The position numbers and the translations under genes are program-made. DNA of 64,000 nt from Thalassospira australica (GTDB taxonomy: Bacteria; Pseudomonadota; Alphaproteobacteria; Rhodospirillales; Thalassospiraceae). Of this stretch, positions 52,046 to 60,283 are shown in pieces (positions within the stretch are counted from its first letter, which is position 1; every line of letters begins with the position of its first letter). The notes below the pieces were generated by a model, which saw nothing but the letters and a program-made list of their open reading frames with translations, searched no databases and was not told the DNA's origin. The stretch is from assembly GCF_000763295.1 (NCBI RefSeq), contig NZ_JRJE01000028.1:1-64000 (forward strand), given 5' to 3'.

Positions 52046-53330
52046 GATCCACCTCTTTGATGCCTTTTTCACGCATTATCGGGCGCAGTGCATCAAGTGT
52101 ACGCTCAAGGACTTCGGCTTTGGAGTTGGCATAGCCAAGTGCGGCTTCGGCAAGGTTTTTGACTGTTTCGGGATCGTGCAACAGGGCGTTGACCTGCCGT
52201 GTCAGGTCATCGGCATCAGATGCGGGGCGGCAGGCACCGGCTGCCAGCATTTCGCGGCTGATGGTTGCAAAGTTGCTCATATCCGGGCCATGCAGGATGG
52301 CACATCCAAGCCGGGCTGGTTCCAGCGGGTTTTGCCCGCCCTTGGCAGACAGGCTTTTGCCGATAAAACATACCGGGGCCAGACGGTAAAACAGGCCCAA
52401 CTCACCCATGGTATCGGCCAGATAGATATCGGTTTGGGCCGTGATCAGGTGTGCGCGACTGCGACGTGATACTTCAAGGCCCTGTGCGATCAGGCTGGCT
52501 TCAATGTCATCGGCGCGATCAGGGTGACGGGGCACGATAATGGTCAAAAGGCCGGGATGTTCGGGAGCCAGTTTCTTGTGCGTGTCCCCGGCAATGCGTT
52601 CTTCGCCGTCAAAGGTACTTGATGCCAGCCAAACAGGGCGGTTACCGATCTGTTCTTGCAGTGTTGCCAAATCAGTCGCATCGGCAGGAAGCGGCGGGGC
52701 TGCAAATTTCAGGTTTCCGACCGCAGTGACCGACGTGCCGCCAAGGCTTTCGAACCGTTCACTTTCATCGCTGCTTTGGGTCAGGATGATATCAAAAGCA
52801 GAAATCACCGGACGGATAAACGATGGATACCTCGAATAGCCCTTGAAGCTTTTTTCCGAAATTCGTCCGTTAAGCAGCGCAAGCCTTGTGCCGGCCTTAT
52901 TGGCCTTTGTCAGAAGGTTGGGCCAGAAATCGCTTTCAAGCCACAATGCCAAATCCGGTTTCCAGTGGTGGAGAAACCGTGCGACACAAACCTGCCGGTC
53001 AATCGGCACAAACTGGTGAATGACGCCGTCGGGAAGACGGGCGTGCATCAGTGTGGCGGATGTGACAGTTCCCGTCGTCATCAGGATGGAAACGTCCAAG
53101 TAACGTTTACGGATTTCCTCAATTACCGGCAATGCCGAAAGGGATTCACCGACACTGGCACCATGTATCCAGATCAGATGCCCTTTGGGGCGTGGGGCCC
53201 CGGGATGACCAAACCGTTCGCCAATGCGGCCCGCATCTTCCTTGCCGCGCTTTTTGCGCCGGTTAAGATATAAATGCAATGCCGGGCCAAGCAGGCGGGT
53301 CGCCGCGCGATAGGCGTAAAACAGGCTCAT
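52038..53330 (-). CDS. waaA: 3-deoxy-D-manno-octulosonic acid transferase
   Basis: WaaA (KdtA) adds Kdo to lipid IVA. It has the N-terminal membrane-associated region, ERFG, IWIHGASVGESLSALPVI (with the catalytic Glu), WLESDFWPNLL, LNGRIS and, in the C-terminal half, the GT-B donor site FIGKSLSAKGGQNPLEPA. The length is 430 residues. It overlaps the acyltransferase upstream by 4 nt (ATGA) and lpxK downstream by 8 nt, forming one operon. Confidence 0.95.
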   Translation of the reverse strand: MSLFYAYRAATRLLGPALHLYLNRRKKRGKEDAGRIGERFGHPGAPRPKGHLIWIHGASVGESLSALPVIEEIRKRYLDVSILMTTGTVTSATLMHARLPDGVIHQFVPIDRQVCVARFLHHWKPDLALWLESDFWPNLLTKANKAGTRLALLNGRISEKSFKGYSRYPSFIRPVISAFDIILTQSSDESERFESLGGTSVTAVGNLKFAAPPLPADATDLATLQEQIGNRPVWLASSTFDGEERIAGDTHKKLAPEHPGLLTIIVPRHPDRADDIEASLIAQGLEVSRRSRAHLITAQTDIYLADTMGELGLFYRLAPVCFIGKSLSAKGGQNPLEPARLGCAILHGPDMSNFATISREMLAAGACRPASDADDLTRQVNALLHDPETVKNLAEAALGYANSKAEVLERTLDALRPIMREKGIKEVDHA

Positions 53331-54094
53331 TTGCCAGTTTCCCCCGCAGCGATGGCGGATCGTTTTTGTTTGGGTTTTTCGTCCGGGCCTGCCGGTGGGA
53401 TGACCTCAAGGCCAAGGCTGCGGTCTGTTTCCTGGGTAAGCTTGGTCAGGGCATTTTCAAGTTCGATCCGCTTGGCTTCAAGGCCTGCGTCGTCAATCTT
53501 GCGCTCAACAAACACCGGGTCGCCCCAGTGGAAGACCCCACGCGAAAACGGCAGCGGCAGGACGAAACGGTCCCAACTGCCAAGGACCTTGCGGTTTGAC
53601 GCGGAATAGGTCAGCGGAAAGATCGGCACACCGGCCATGCGGGCAGCCTGAATAACCCCGTCAGATGCCCGCATCCGCGGACCACGCGGACCATCCGGGG
53701 TCATGCCGACAACTTCGCCCGCCTTAAGCGCCTTGATGATCTGACGCAGGGCGGCGGCCCCGCCTTTGCCCTTGCCGGTCGAACCGGCGATTGTCTTGAT
53801 GCCGAAATGGGCGATGGTGCGTGAAATAATCTCGCCATCGCGGTGGGCGGAAATCAGCATGTTGAACGGACGGTCCCCGCCAACAGAACGCCAAGTATAG
53901 GGCATCATCAGCAAACGTTGATGCCAGAACACAACGATGAACGGTTTGCCTTCTGTCAGGTAGTGTGCGGGATGGTCGCCGCCTTCGGTCTGCCAGCGCC
54001 CGGTCGCACGGATCAGCCGGACATAACCGGCCGCAAGCCCGGACAAGGTACCGCGCATTATACTGCTTTTGATAATCCGTTTATGCCACTGCAC
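53327..54094 (-). CDS. DUF374 family lysophospholipid acyltransferase-like protein
   Basis: This 255-residue protein has the DUF374 pattern: PFIVVFWHQRLLMMPY, ISAHRDGEIISRTIAHFGIKTIAGST, then EVVGMTPDGPRGPRMRASDGVI and MAGVPIFPLTYSAS. The family is related to glycerol-phosphate acyltransferases and is often found next to waaA and lpxK in alphaproteobacteria, so a role in lipid A or Kdo-lipid modification is inferred. A proline/lysine-rich C-terminus ends it. Confidence 0.87.
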   Translation of the reverse strand: MQWHKRIIKSSIMRGTLSGLAAGYVRLIRATGRWQTEGGDHPAHYLTEGKPFIVVFWHQRLLMMPYTWRSVGGDRPFNMLISAHRDGEIISRTIAHFGIKTIAGSTGKGKGGAAALRQIIKALKAGEVVGMTPDGPRGPRMRASDGVIQAARMAGVPIFPLTYSASNRKVLGSWDRFVLPLPFSRGVFHWGDPVFVERKIDDAGLEAKRIELENALTKLTQETDRSLGLEVIPPAGPDEKPKQKRSAIAAGETGK

Positions 54095-54120
54095 GCCCGA
54101 TATTCCTGAAATTGCCCGGA

Positions 54121-55902
54121 TCAGTTTCCGTTTTCTTCGGAGAATTGCAAGCTATAGAGATGCGCATAAGCCCCCCCAAGTGCCAGCAATTCTTCGTGTT
54201 TACCCTGTTCGGTGACCTGACCATTGTGGATCACGCAAATCTTGTCGGCATCAACAATGGTTGACAGGCGATGCGCGATCACAAGGGTGGTGCGGCCCTT
54301 CATCAGTTCAGTCAGTGCGCCCTGAATGTGACGTTCTGACTCGGTGTCCAGTGCAGAGGTCGCTTCATCAAGCAGCAGGATTGGCGCGTTTTTGAGCATC
54401 GCACGCGCAATTGCAATACGCTGGCGCTGCCCCCCTGAAAGCTTGACGCCATGTTCGCCAACAATGGTGTCATAGCCGTTTTCAAGCAGGCCGATGAAGT
54501 CATGGGCTGCTGCATTGCGTGCGGCTTCTTCGATTTCCGCATCGCTTGCGCCCGCTCGGCCATAGGCGATGTTTGCGCGCACGGTGTCATCAAACAGGGT
54601 GATTTCCTGACTGACCAGTGCGGTGGCCTTGCGCAGGCTATCAAGGGTGATGCTGCGAATGTCCTGACCGTCAATGGTGATCGTGCCATTATCAATGTCA
54701 TAGAACCGCGGGATCAGGTTCAGGATGGTGGATTTACCTGCGCCGGACTGACCAACAAGTGCCACGGTTTCACCCGCCTTGATATCAAGGTTGATGTCGC
54801 GAAGGGCGGTGATTTCCGGGTTATAGGAAAAGGCAACATTGTTGAAGTTGATGTTGCCACCCGAAACAACCAGTTGCTTTGCATCCGGCGCGTCCTTGAT
54901 TTCCGGTTCGATATCAAGAACCGTGAAAACACGCTGGGATGCGGCAAGACCCTGCTGCAGGGTGATGTTGATGTTCGCCAGACGCTTGACCGGTTCATAG
55001 GCCAGAAGAAGGGCGGTGATAAAGGCAAAGAAGCTGCCCGGGTCACTGGCACCGTCGATCACACGGCTGCCACCATAAATGATGATTGCGGTAATGGCGG
55101 CACCACCCAGCGTTTCCATGATGGGCGATGAACGCGCGCTTACGGTCTGTGCCTTGAAGCTCAGCTTGAAGACGGTTTCGACAAGCTTGCCCATGCGCGA
55201 ACATTCGTAGGGCTCCATGCCATAGGCCTTGACGTGGCGGATGCCCTGAAAGGTTTGTTCCAGAAGGGTGGCAAATTCGCCAATCTGTTGCTGGGTGTTG
55301 GCCGATACCTTGCGCATGCGTTTGCCAAGTCGCGCAATCGGATAAATTGCAGCGGGGAATACGGTAAATGCGATGATGGCCAGCAGCCAGTCCTTGTAGA
55401 ACATCACACCAACCAGAACGACAGCCGTCAGAAGGTCCTTGCCAAACCCGGTCAGCGAGTTTGACACGGCGGCGCGCATCGAGGTGATGTCGCTTGTAAA
55501 GCGCGTGATCAGTTTGCCGGTGTTGGTGCTGTGGAAAAAGCCGATATCCAAGCGGATGACATGCTCATACAGGCGGTTCTGAATGTCGGCAAGAATACGC
55601 CCGCCGACGTAGCTCATCAGCACCGTTTGCCCATAGTTGGCAAAACCCTTTAGGGCGAATGCGCCAAGAACAGCAGCACCGACCGGCACCAGCATGTTTT
55701 CCTTCTTGTTGATGAAAACATCATTGATGATCGGGTCCATCAACAGGGCATACAGACCGGTCGCCCCGGCCATCAGGGCCATACACAGAAGGGCAAGAAC
55801 AATCTTGCCAAAATAGGGGGCAACCGCATCTTGCACGATACGCTTGACCAGCGGCCAGGTACCCCAGTGTTCTGCAGTATGATCCAACGTATTCTTTGGC
55901 AA
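54121..55902 (-). CDS. msbA: Lipid A export ABC transporter, MsbA type
   Basis: This is a half-transporter (593 residues) with six transmembrane helices in the first 320 residues and one nucleotide-binding domain: Walker A GQSGAGKST, signature LSGGQRQRIAIARA, Walker B ILLLDEATSALD and H-loop IAHRLST. It probably flips lipid A or core LPS across the inner membrane. The start must be TTG at 55902, since a stop codon directly precedes it. It heads the lipid A operon, 27 nt before the DUF374 gene. Confidence 0.9.
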   Translation of the reverse strand: MPKNTLDHTAEHWGTWPLVKRIVQDAVAPYFGKIVLALLCMALMAGATGLYALLMDPIINDVFINKKENMLVPVGAAVLGAFALKGFANYGQTVLMSYVGGRILADIQNRLYEHVIRLDIGFFHSTNTGKLITRFTSDITSMRAAVSNSLTGFGKDLLTAVVLVGVMFYKDWLLAIIAFTVFPAAIYPIARLGKRMRKVSANTQQQIGEFATLLEQTFQGIRHVKAYGMEPYECSRMGKLVETVFKLSFKAQTVSARSSPIMETLGGAAITAIIIYGGSRVIDGASDPGSFFAFITALLLAYEPVKRLANINITLQQGLAASQRVFTVLDIEPEIKDAPDAKQLVVSGGNINFNNVAFSYNPEITALRDINLDIKAGETVALVGQSGAGKSTILNLIPRFYDIDNGTITIDGQDIRSITLDSLRKATALVSQEITLFDDTVRANIAYGRAGASDAEIEEAARNAAAHDFIGLLENGYDTIVGEHGVKLSGGQRQRIAIARAMLKNAPILLLDEATSALDTESERHIQGALTELMKGRTTLVIAHRLSTIVDADKICVIHNGQVTEQGKHEELLALGGAYAHLYSLQFSEENGN

Positions 55903-56103
55903 TTATTTGATCCCGGCCTTCTTTGCCATTTCCAGATTGTATCGAATTGATACTATCGTTATGGATACGGCATCATAAAAGTTAAATTACACGCGCTGTT
56001 GCTAGCACGCTCGGACAAGGGCGGCAAGCCGCAGAGCGTATATACGGGACACAAAAATGGTCTGTGCGTGGGTTGGTCGCGCAACGACATATAAGACAAA
56101 AAA

Positions 56104-56907
56104 ATGAACGAGCAACTGCACGCACTTGTCGAACGTACCCTGCAACAGGGGGTGGGTGCCCGTGTTTTTCCCTTGAGGTGGGAAAACCGGCGTATCTGGG
56201 TCAAACAGGCCGTTCCGGCAAAACAAAAAATATGGCATCGCCTGCAACGGTTTGCCGCCAACATCACCGGTATTCCACTGCTGCGTCCGACTGTGTCGCT
56301 CGGCGGACAGGATGGTCTTGAAAGCGAGGCTGGCGTTCTACGCAAACTTGCCGCGTGTGGCATTCTTGTGCCCGACCTGATTGAAGTCGGGGAAAGCTGG
56401 ATCGCAATCGGTGATAATGGGCGTATCCTGCAGACCTGCATCGAAGATGATGTCGACAAAGGCAGTGATGATGCCATCCGTCAGCATGTGGTTAATGCAG
56501 CAACAGCACTTGCGCGCCTGCATGCCCAGGGCGTTGCCCACGGTGCGCCATTGCTGCGCAATATGACGCTCCGCGATGACGGTCAGATTGGTTTTATTGA
56601 TTTCGAAGAAGACCCAAACGCCCGCATGCCGGTGGTTGATGCACAAGCACGTGATATTTTGCTGTTTGTTTTTTCAATCCAGCGCGAGTTTAAAAAACGC
56701 CCTGAACTGCTGCGCACGGGCTGGCAGGCCTATGTCAAGGCGGCCGGTGCAGATGCCAAACAACTTGTGCCCTTGCGCAAGGTCATTGGCCTTCTGCGCC
56801 CGGTTTATGTGATGCTGCGCCCGTTCCGCCGTTGGCTTGGGACGGATGCGATCAATGGGCTTCTGGCCTATCGAACCCTGCGCAAAAGCCTTCATCGCAG
56901 GCCCTGA
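56104..56907 (+). CDS. Small kinase-like protein (LPS kinase/ABC1-like fold)
   Basis: This 267-residue protein has a minimal protein-kinase-like fold. The catalytic loop is probably HGAPLLRNMTLRDDG and the metal-binding Asp is in IGFIDFEEDPN. Its N-terminus is short, with LRWENRRIWVKQAV as the likely ATP-binding lysine strand. Together with msbA, lpxK and waaA nearby, phosphorylation of the LPS inner core or Kdo is a reasonable guess, similar to KdkA/WaaP, but the identity is uncertain. Its basic C-terminus (LRPFRRWLG, RTLRKSLHRRP) suggests membrane contact. Confidence 0.7.
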   Translation: MNEQLHALVERTLQQGVGARVFPLRWENRRIWVKQAVPAKQKIWHRLQRFAANITGIPLLRPTVSLGGQDGLESEAGVLRKLAACGILVPDLIEVGESWIAIGDNGRILQTCIEDDVDKGSDDAIRQHVVNAATALARLHAQGVAHGAPLLRNMTLRDDGQIGFIDFEEDPNARMPVVDAQARDILLFVFSIQREFKKRPELLRTGWQAYVKAAGADAKQLVPLRKVIGLLRPVYVMLRPFRRWLGTDAINGLLAYRTLRKSLHRRP

Positions 56908-56961
56908 GTCTAAGCCTGACCCTAAGCTGGGGCCGATAGGCCAGTATTTTTACCACAGGGT

Positions 56962-58107
56962 TTACTGTGCAGGCTGCCCAACCGGGGATGTGCTGGTTAT
57001 CTCATCGCCATCGGATGTTTGGTGGCTGTTGTCCGCCTTTTGCGCGTTAGGGATATTGGCGGCGTCTTCAACCGAAATGCGTGTGGCCTCAACCCCGTCA
57101 AACCCGCCGGAAAATGGCGCAAGGTTATGCAGGAACTGGCTGGCGGAGTTGTGCCAGCTATATTGTTCTGCCAAGGCACGGGCATCGTCGCTTTTCAGGT
57201 TAAGGGCGGCCATCGATGCTTCGCGCAGGTCGGCATCAATGGCACCGGCCTTGGTCCCGCGCACGATGTCAGCCGGCCCCTGAACCGGGAAGACGGCAAC
57301 CGGGGTGCCCGATGCCAGAGCTTCGAGGATCACAAGGCCGAATGTATCGGTCTTGCTGGGGAAGACGAAAACGTCGGCCGATGCAAACGCGGTTGCCAAT
57401 TCTTCGCCAACCTTTTTGCCAAGGAACTGTGCATTGGGGTATTTGCCCTTAAGCTCGTTGAGTTGCGGGCCATCACCGACAACGAACTTCGTGCCCGGCA
57501 GGTCAAGATCAAGAAAATGACCAATATTCTTTTCGACCGCGACCCGCCCGACAAACAGCCAGTGCGGTTTGGGAAAATCGCCAAAGCTGGCGTCCGGGCG
57601 TGGCCGGAACAGATCAAGGTCGACCCCGCGTGACCAGATGTGCAGATTTTCAAACCCCCAACCCGACAGTTCCTGGCGCAGGCTTTCGGTTGCGACCATG
57701 ACCGATTGTGACTTGCCGTGGAAACGCTTCATGCCGCGATAAAGGATCGAAAGCGGCAGGCGCCAGCGCGCATGAATATATTCCGGGAACCGCGTGTGAT
57801 AGGCCGTCGAAAACGGGATATTGTTTTTCAGGCAATAGGCCCGGGCCGCCTGACCCAGCGGTCCTTCGGTTGAAATATGAATGGCAACCGGATGCAGGGC
57901 TTCGATCATTTTTGCCATTTTGCGTTTGGCAAACAATGCCAGCCGGATTTCCGGGTAAGTCGGGCAGGGAATGGTTTTAAACTGATCGGGCGAGATGACA
58001 TGAACGTCATGTCCCATCTCGCCCAATTCGCCGCGCACGGTTTCAAGGGTGCGCACAACACCGTTTACCTGCGGATACCAGGCATCGGTTACGATCAGTA
58101 TTTTCAT
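56962..58107 (-). CDS. Glycosyltransferase family 4 protein
   Basis: This is a GT-B glycosyltransferase of 381 residues. It begins MKILIVTDAWYPQVNGVVRTLE and has the donor-site region FVFPSKTDTFGLVILEALASGTPVAVFPVQGP. The closest pattern I recall is the SqdX/Agt-like group making glycosyl diacylglycerols, used by alphaproteobacteria to replace phospholipids under phosphate limitation. The nucleotide sugar is unknown. It overlaps the phosphoesterase gene by 4 nt. The last ~40 residues are acidic and disordered. Confidence 0.85.
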   Translation of the reverse strand: MKILIVTDAWYPQVNGVVRTLETVRGELGEMGHDVHVISPDQFKTIPCPTYPEIRLALFAKRKMAKMIEALHPVAIHISTEGPLGQAARAYCLKNNIPFSTAYHTRFPEYIHARWRLPLSILYRGMKRFHGKSQSVMVATESLRQELSGWGFENLHIWSRGVDLDLFRPRPDASFGDFPKPHWLFVGRVAVEKNIGHFLDLDLPGTKFVVGDGPQLNELKGKYPNAQFLGKKVGEELATAFASADVFVFPSKTDTFGLVILEALASGTPVAVFPVQGPADIVRGTKAGAIDADLREASMAALNLKSDDARALAEQYSWHNSASQFLHNLAPFSGGFDGVEATRISVEDAANIPNAQKADNSHQTSDGDEITSTSPVGQPAQ

Positions 58108-59024
58108 GCAGTCTTTCCAATCGGTGCATCGTTGCCGCTCTTTTTCGAGCGGCGTGATGCGGACATGCCCGAAGTGTGGGCGCTGCGGAACATGGAAATC
58201 AGTTTGCCAAGGCCAAGCGATGGGGCACTTGCCGCATCGTGACCGGCACTGGAATGGGTCATCGACATCTGACGCATTTCCGACCAGTGCAGCAGCTCAA
58301 GCTTGCCGTCCATGTCTTCGACAAGTGCGGTGCAGCTTTCGACCCAATCGCCATCATTGCAGTAAAGGACATCGCCAATCATGCGTTTCTCGGCATGGTG
58401 GATATGTCCGCAGACCACACCGTCCACCTTGCGTTTGGCGGCTTCGTGGGCAACGGCGTTTTCAAAGTTGCAGATGAACTGAACCGCATTTTTCACACGG
58501 TTTTTAAGGTAGGCCGAAAGCGACCAATACCCGTATCCAAGGCGACGGCGAATGCCGTTGTAGTAACGGTTGAGCGCAATGGCGAGGTTGTAGGCCGTAT
58601 CCCCAAGGTATGCGAGCCACTTGGCATATTTGACCACGCCATCGAACTCGTCCCCATGGATGACCAGAAGCCGTTTGCCATCTGCTGTTTCATGGATGTC
58701 GTTCATTTTGACATCGACATGCCCAAAGGTCATATCGACAAACTCACGGGCGAATTCATCATGGTTTCCGGGAACGAAGATGACTTTGGCGCCATTCTTT
58801 GCCTTTTCCATGATTGTCGTGATGACGGCATGATGACTTTCCGGCCAGTACCAGCTTTTCTTAAGCCGCCAGCCGTCAATAATGTCACCGACCAGATAAT
58901 AGGTGTCTGCCGTTACTTCATTGAGGAAATCCAATAGAAGATCTGCCTGACATCCACGTGTCCCCAAATGGACGTCTGAAATCCAGACCGTGCGGTAATG
59001 CGGTTGCAGCGTCATCGCTGTCAT
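58104..59024 (-). CDS. Metallophosphoesterase, UDP-2,3-diacylglucosamine hydrolase-like
   Basis: This is a calcineurin-like phosphoesterase of 306 residues (COG2908, LpxH-like). The metal-binding motifs are all present: DVHLG, GDIIDGW, GNHDEF, IHGDEFD and GHIHHAE. True LpxH is about 240 residues; this one has a C-terminal extension with a serine/lysine-rich tail. It may act on lipid intermediates but need not be LpxH. The ATG at 59024 has GGAGGAG 7 nt upstream. It is coupled to the glycosyltransferase by a 4-nt ATGA overlap. Confidence 0.87.
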   Translation of the reverse strand: MTAMTLQPHYRTVWISDVHLGTRGCQADLLLDFLNEVTADTYYLVGDIIDGWRLKKSWYWPESHHAVITTIMEKAKNGAKVIFVPGNHDEFAREFVDMTFGHVDVKMNDIHETADGKRLLVIHGDEFDGVVKYAKWLAYLGDTAYNLAIALNRYYNGIRRRLGYGYWSLSAYLKNRVKNAVQFICNFENAVAHEAAKRKVDGVVCGHIHHAEKRMIGDVLYCNDGDWVESCTALVEDMDGKLELLHWSEMRQMSMTHSSAGHDAASAPSLGLGKLISMFRSAHTSGMSASRRSKKSGNDAPIGKTA

Positions 59025-59242
59025 TGCCGCTCCTCCGTATCCTGCCAAAAGGATGGCTGGAATTCGACAATTTGAAATGCCGAATACTGTCCCCAACCAG
59101 TATCCGTTTAAAACAAATCGTGCGATTATATAACCCGTTCACAGAAATTTCGCCGTTCTGTAAAGCAACTGTTACATGTTTTCTTTCATATGGTAGGGCG
59201 GATGAAAAATTTATTTCATTTTTATTGCGAAAGTTGTTTTGA

Positions 59243-60202
59243 ATGACCGAAGCGGACGTGACTGTCATCTTCAATCCACGCGCAGGGGGCAATAAACAAC
59301 GGTTTTTGTCCAAAATTCTGCAACATGCCGGCGTCAAGGTCGAATTGTTACAAACCACGCACCCGGGACATGCACGCGAACTTGCACGTAAGGTGCGCGC
59401 TCATCAGCGATTGTTCGTGGCAGGCGGCGATGGGTCGCTCAACGAGGCCCTGAACGGATTGCTTGATGCCCAGATTGACGGCCATGAGGTCCCGCCTCTC
59501 GGGATCATCCCGCTTGGCACGGCGAATGTCTTGGCGGTTGAAGTCGGCTTGACACTTCAGGCACGTGCCATAGCGGATTATATCAACAATCCTGGCATGG
59601 TCTGGGTGCGTCCCGGTCTGGTGAATGGTCGGGCGTTCTTTTTAATGGTGGGGATGGGCGCGGATGCCGATACCGTTGCCAATGTTTCGCTGCGTCTTAA
59701 ACGATTGATTGGCAAGGGGGCCTATGTTCTTGAAGGCCTTCGCAACATTTTCTTTCCGCACCATCGCGATTTCGAGGTCAATATTGGACGCGACAATTAT
59801 CGGGTATCGGGCGTTGTTGTGACCCATGCCAAACATTACGGCGGGGCTTTTGTGATTTCGCCTGATGCATGTCTGACGTCAAATGAGCTTGATGTGGTCT
59901 TGATGCCCGGCAACGGGATCGGGGCTTTGTCACGCTATGGTATTGCCTTGACGCTAAACCGTTTGCATGCCCAAAGCGATGTGTCGCTGGTGCGTACGGA
60001 ACGTCTGACGATCACAAGCCATTGCGGCCCGGCACCGCTTCAGATTGATGGCGAAAGTGCCGGAAAACTCCCCTGCGAGATCAGCCTGTCGCCCTATCCG
60101 GTGCGGTTGATGGTACCGCATGCCTATGCCGATGCCAGCAACGCGACCAAGACGGCTGATGGATCCAGCAAAGCGCCAATGCTGCAGCTATCCGCGGAAT
60201 GA
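59243..60202 (+). CDS. Diacylglycerol kinase family lipid kinase
   Basis: This 319-residue member of the DAGK_cat/YegS family shows VIFNPRAGGNKQR, the nucleotide loop FVAGGDGSLNEALNG, PPLGIIPLGTANVLA and the second-domain loop QIDGESAGKLP. It is divergent from the phosphoesterase-glycosyltransferase pair, which supports membrane lipid metabolism. The substrate is unknown. This is the second such kinase in the window, but it lacks the C-terminal extension of the 21861-23240 gene. Confidence 0.87.
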   Translation: MTEADVTVIFNPRAGGNKQRFLSKILQHAGVKVELLQTTHPGHARELARKVRAHQRLFVAGGDGSLNEALNGLLDAQIDGHEVPPLGIIPLGTANVLAVEVGLTLQARAIADYINNPGMVWVRPGLVNGRAFFLMVGMGADADTVANVSLRLKRLIGKGAYVLEGLRNIFFPHHRDFEVNIGRDNYRVSGVVVTHAKHYGGAFVISPDACLTSNELDVVLMPGNGIGALSRYGIALTLNRLHAQSDVSLVRTERLTITSHCGPAPLQIDGESAGKLPCEISLSPYPVRLMVPHAYADASNATKTADGSSKAPMLQLSAE

Positions 60203-60248
60203 TATATAAGTGTGTTCGGGCGCGGCTGACCAGCACGGAGCATAACTG

Positions 60249-60275
60249 ACACCCCCGACCACGAGCCGGGGGTGT
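60249..60275. terminator. Hairpin between convergent genes
   Basis: A perfect stem ACACCCCCG/CGGGGGTGT has a 9-nt loop. There is no T-run on either strand, so its termination strength is uncertain. It separates the lipid kinase and the fusion gene. Confidence 0.55.
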
Positions 60276-60283
60276 ATAAACGG

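Noticed and set aside
55937-55955. GTATC-GAATT-GATAC inverted repeat upstream of msbA
   Set aside because: It is short, with no known regulator and no second copy; it could be chance in an AT-rich spot.
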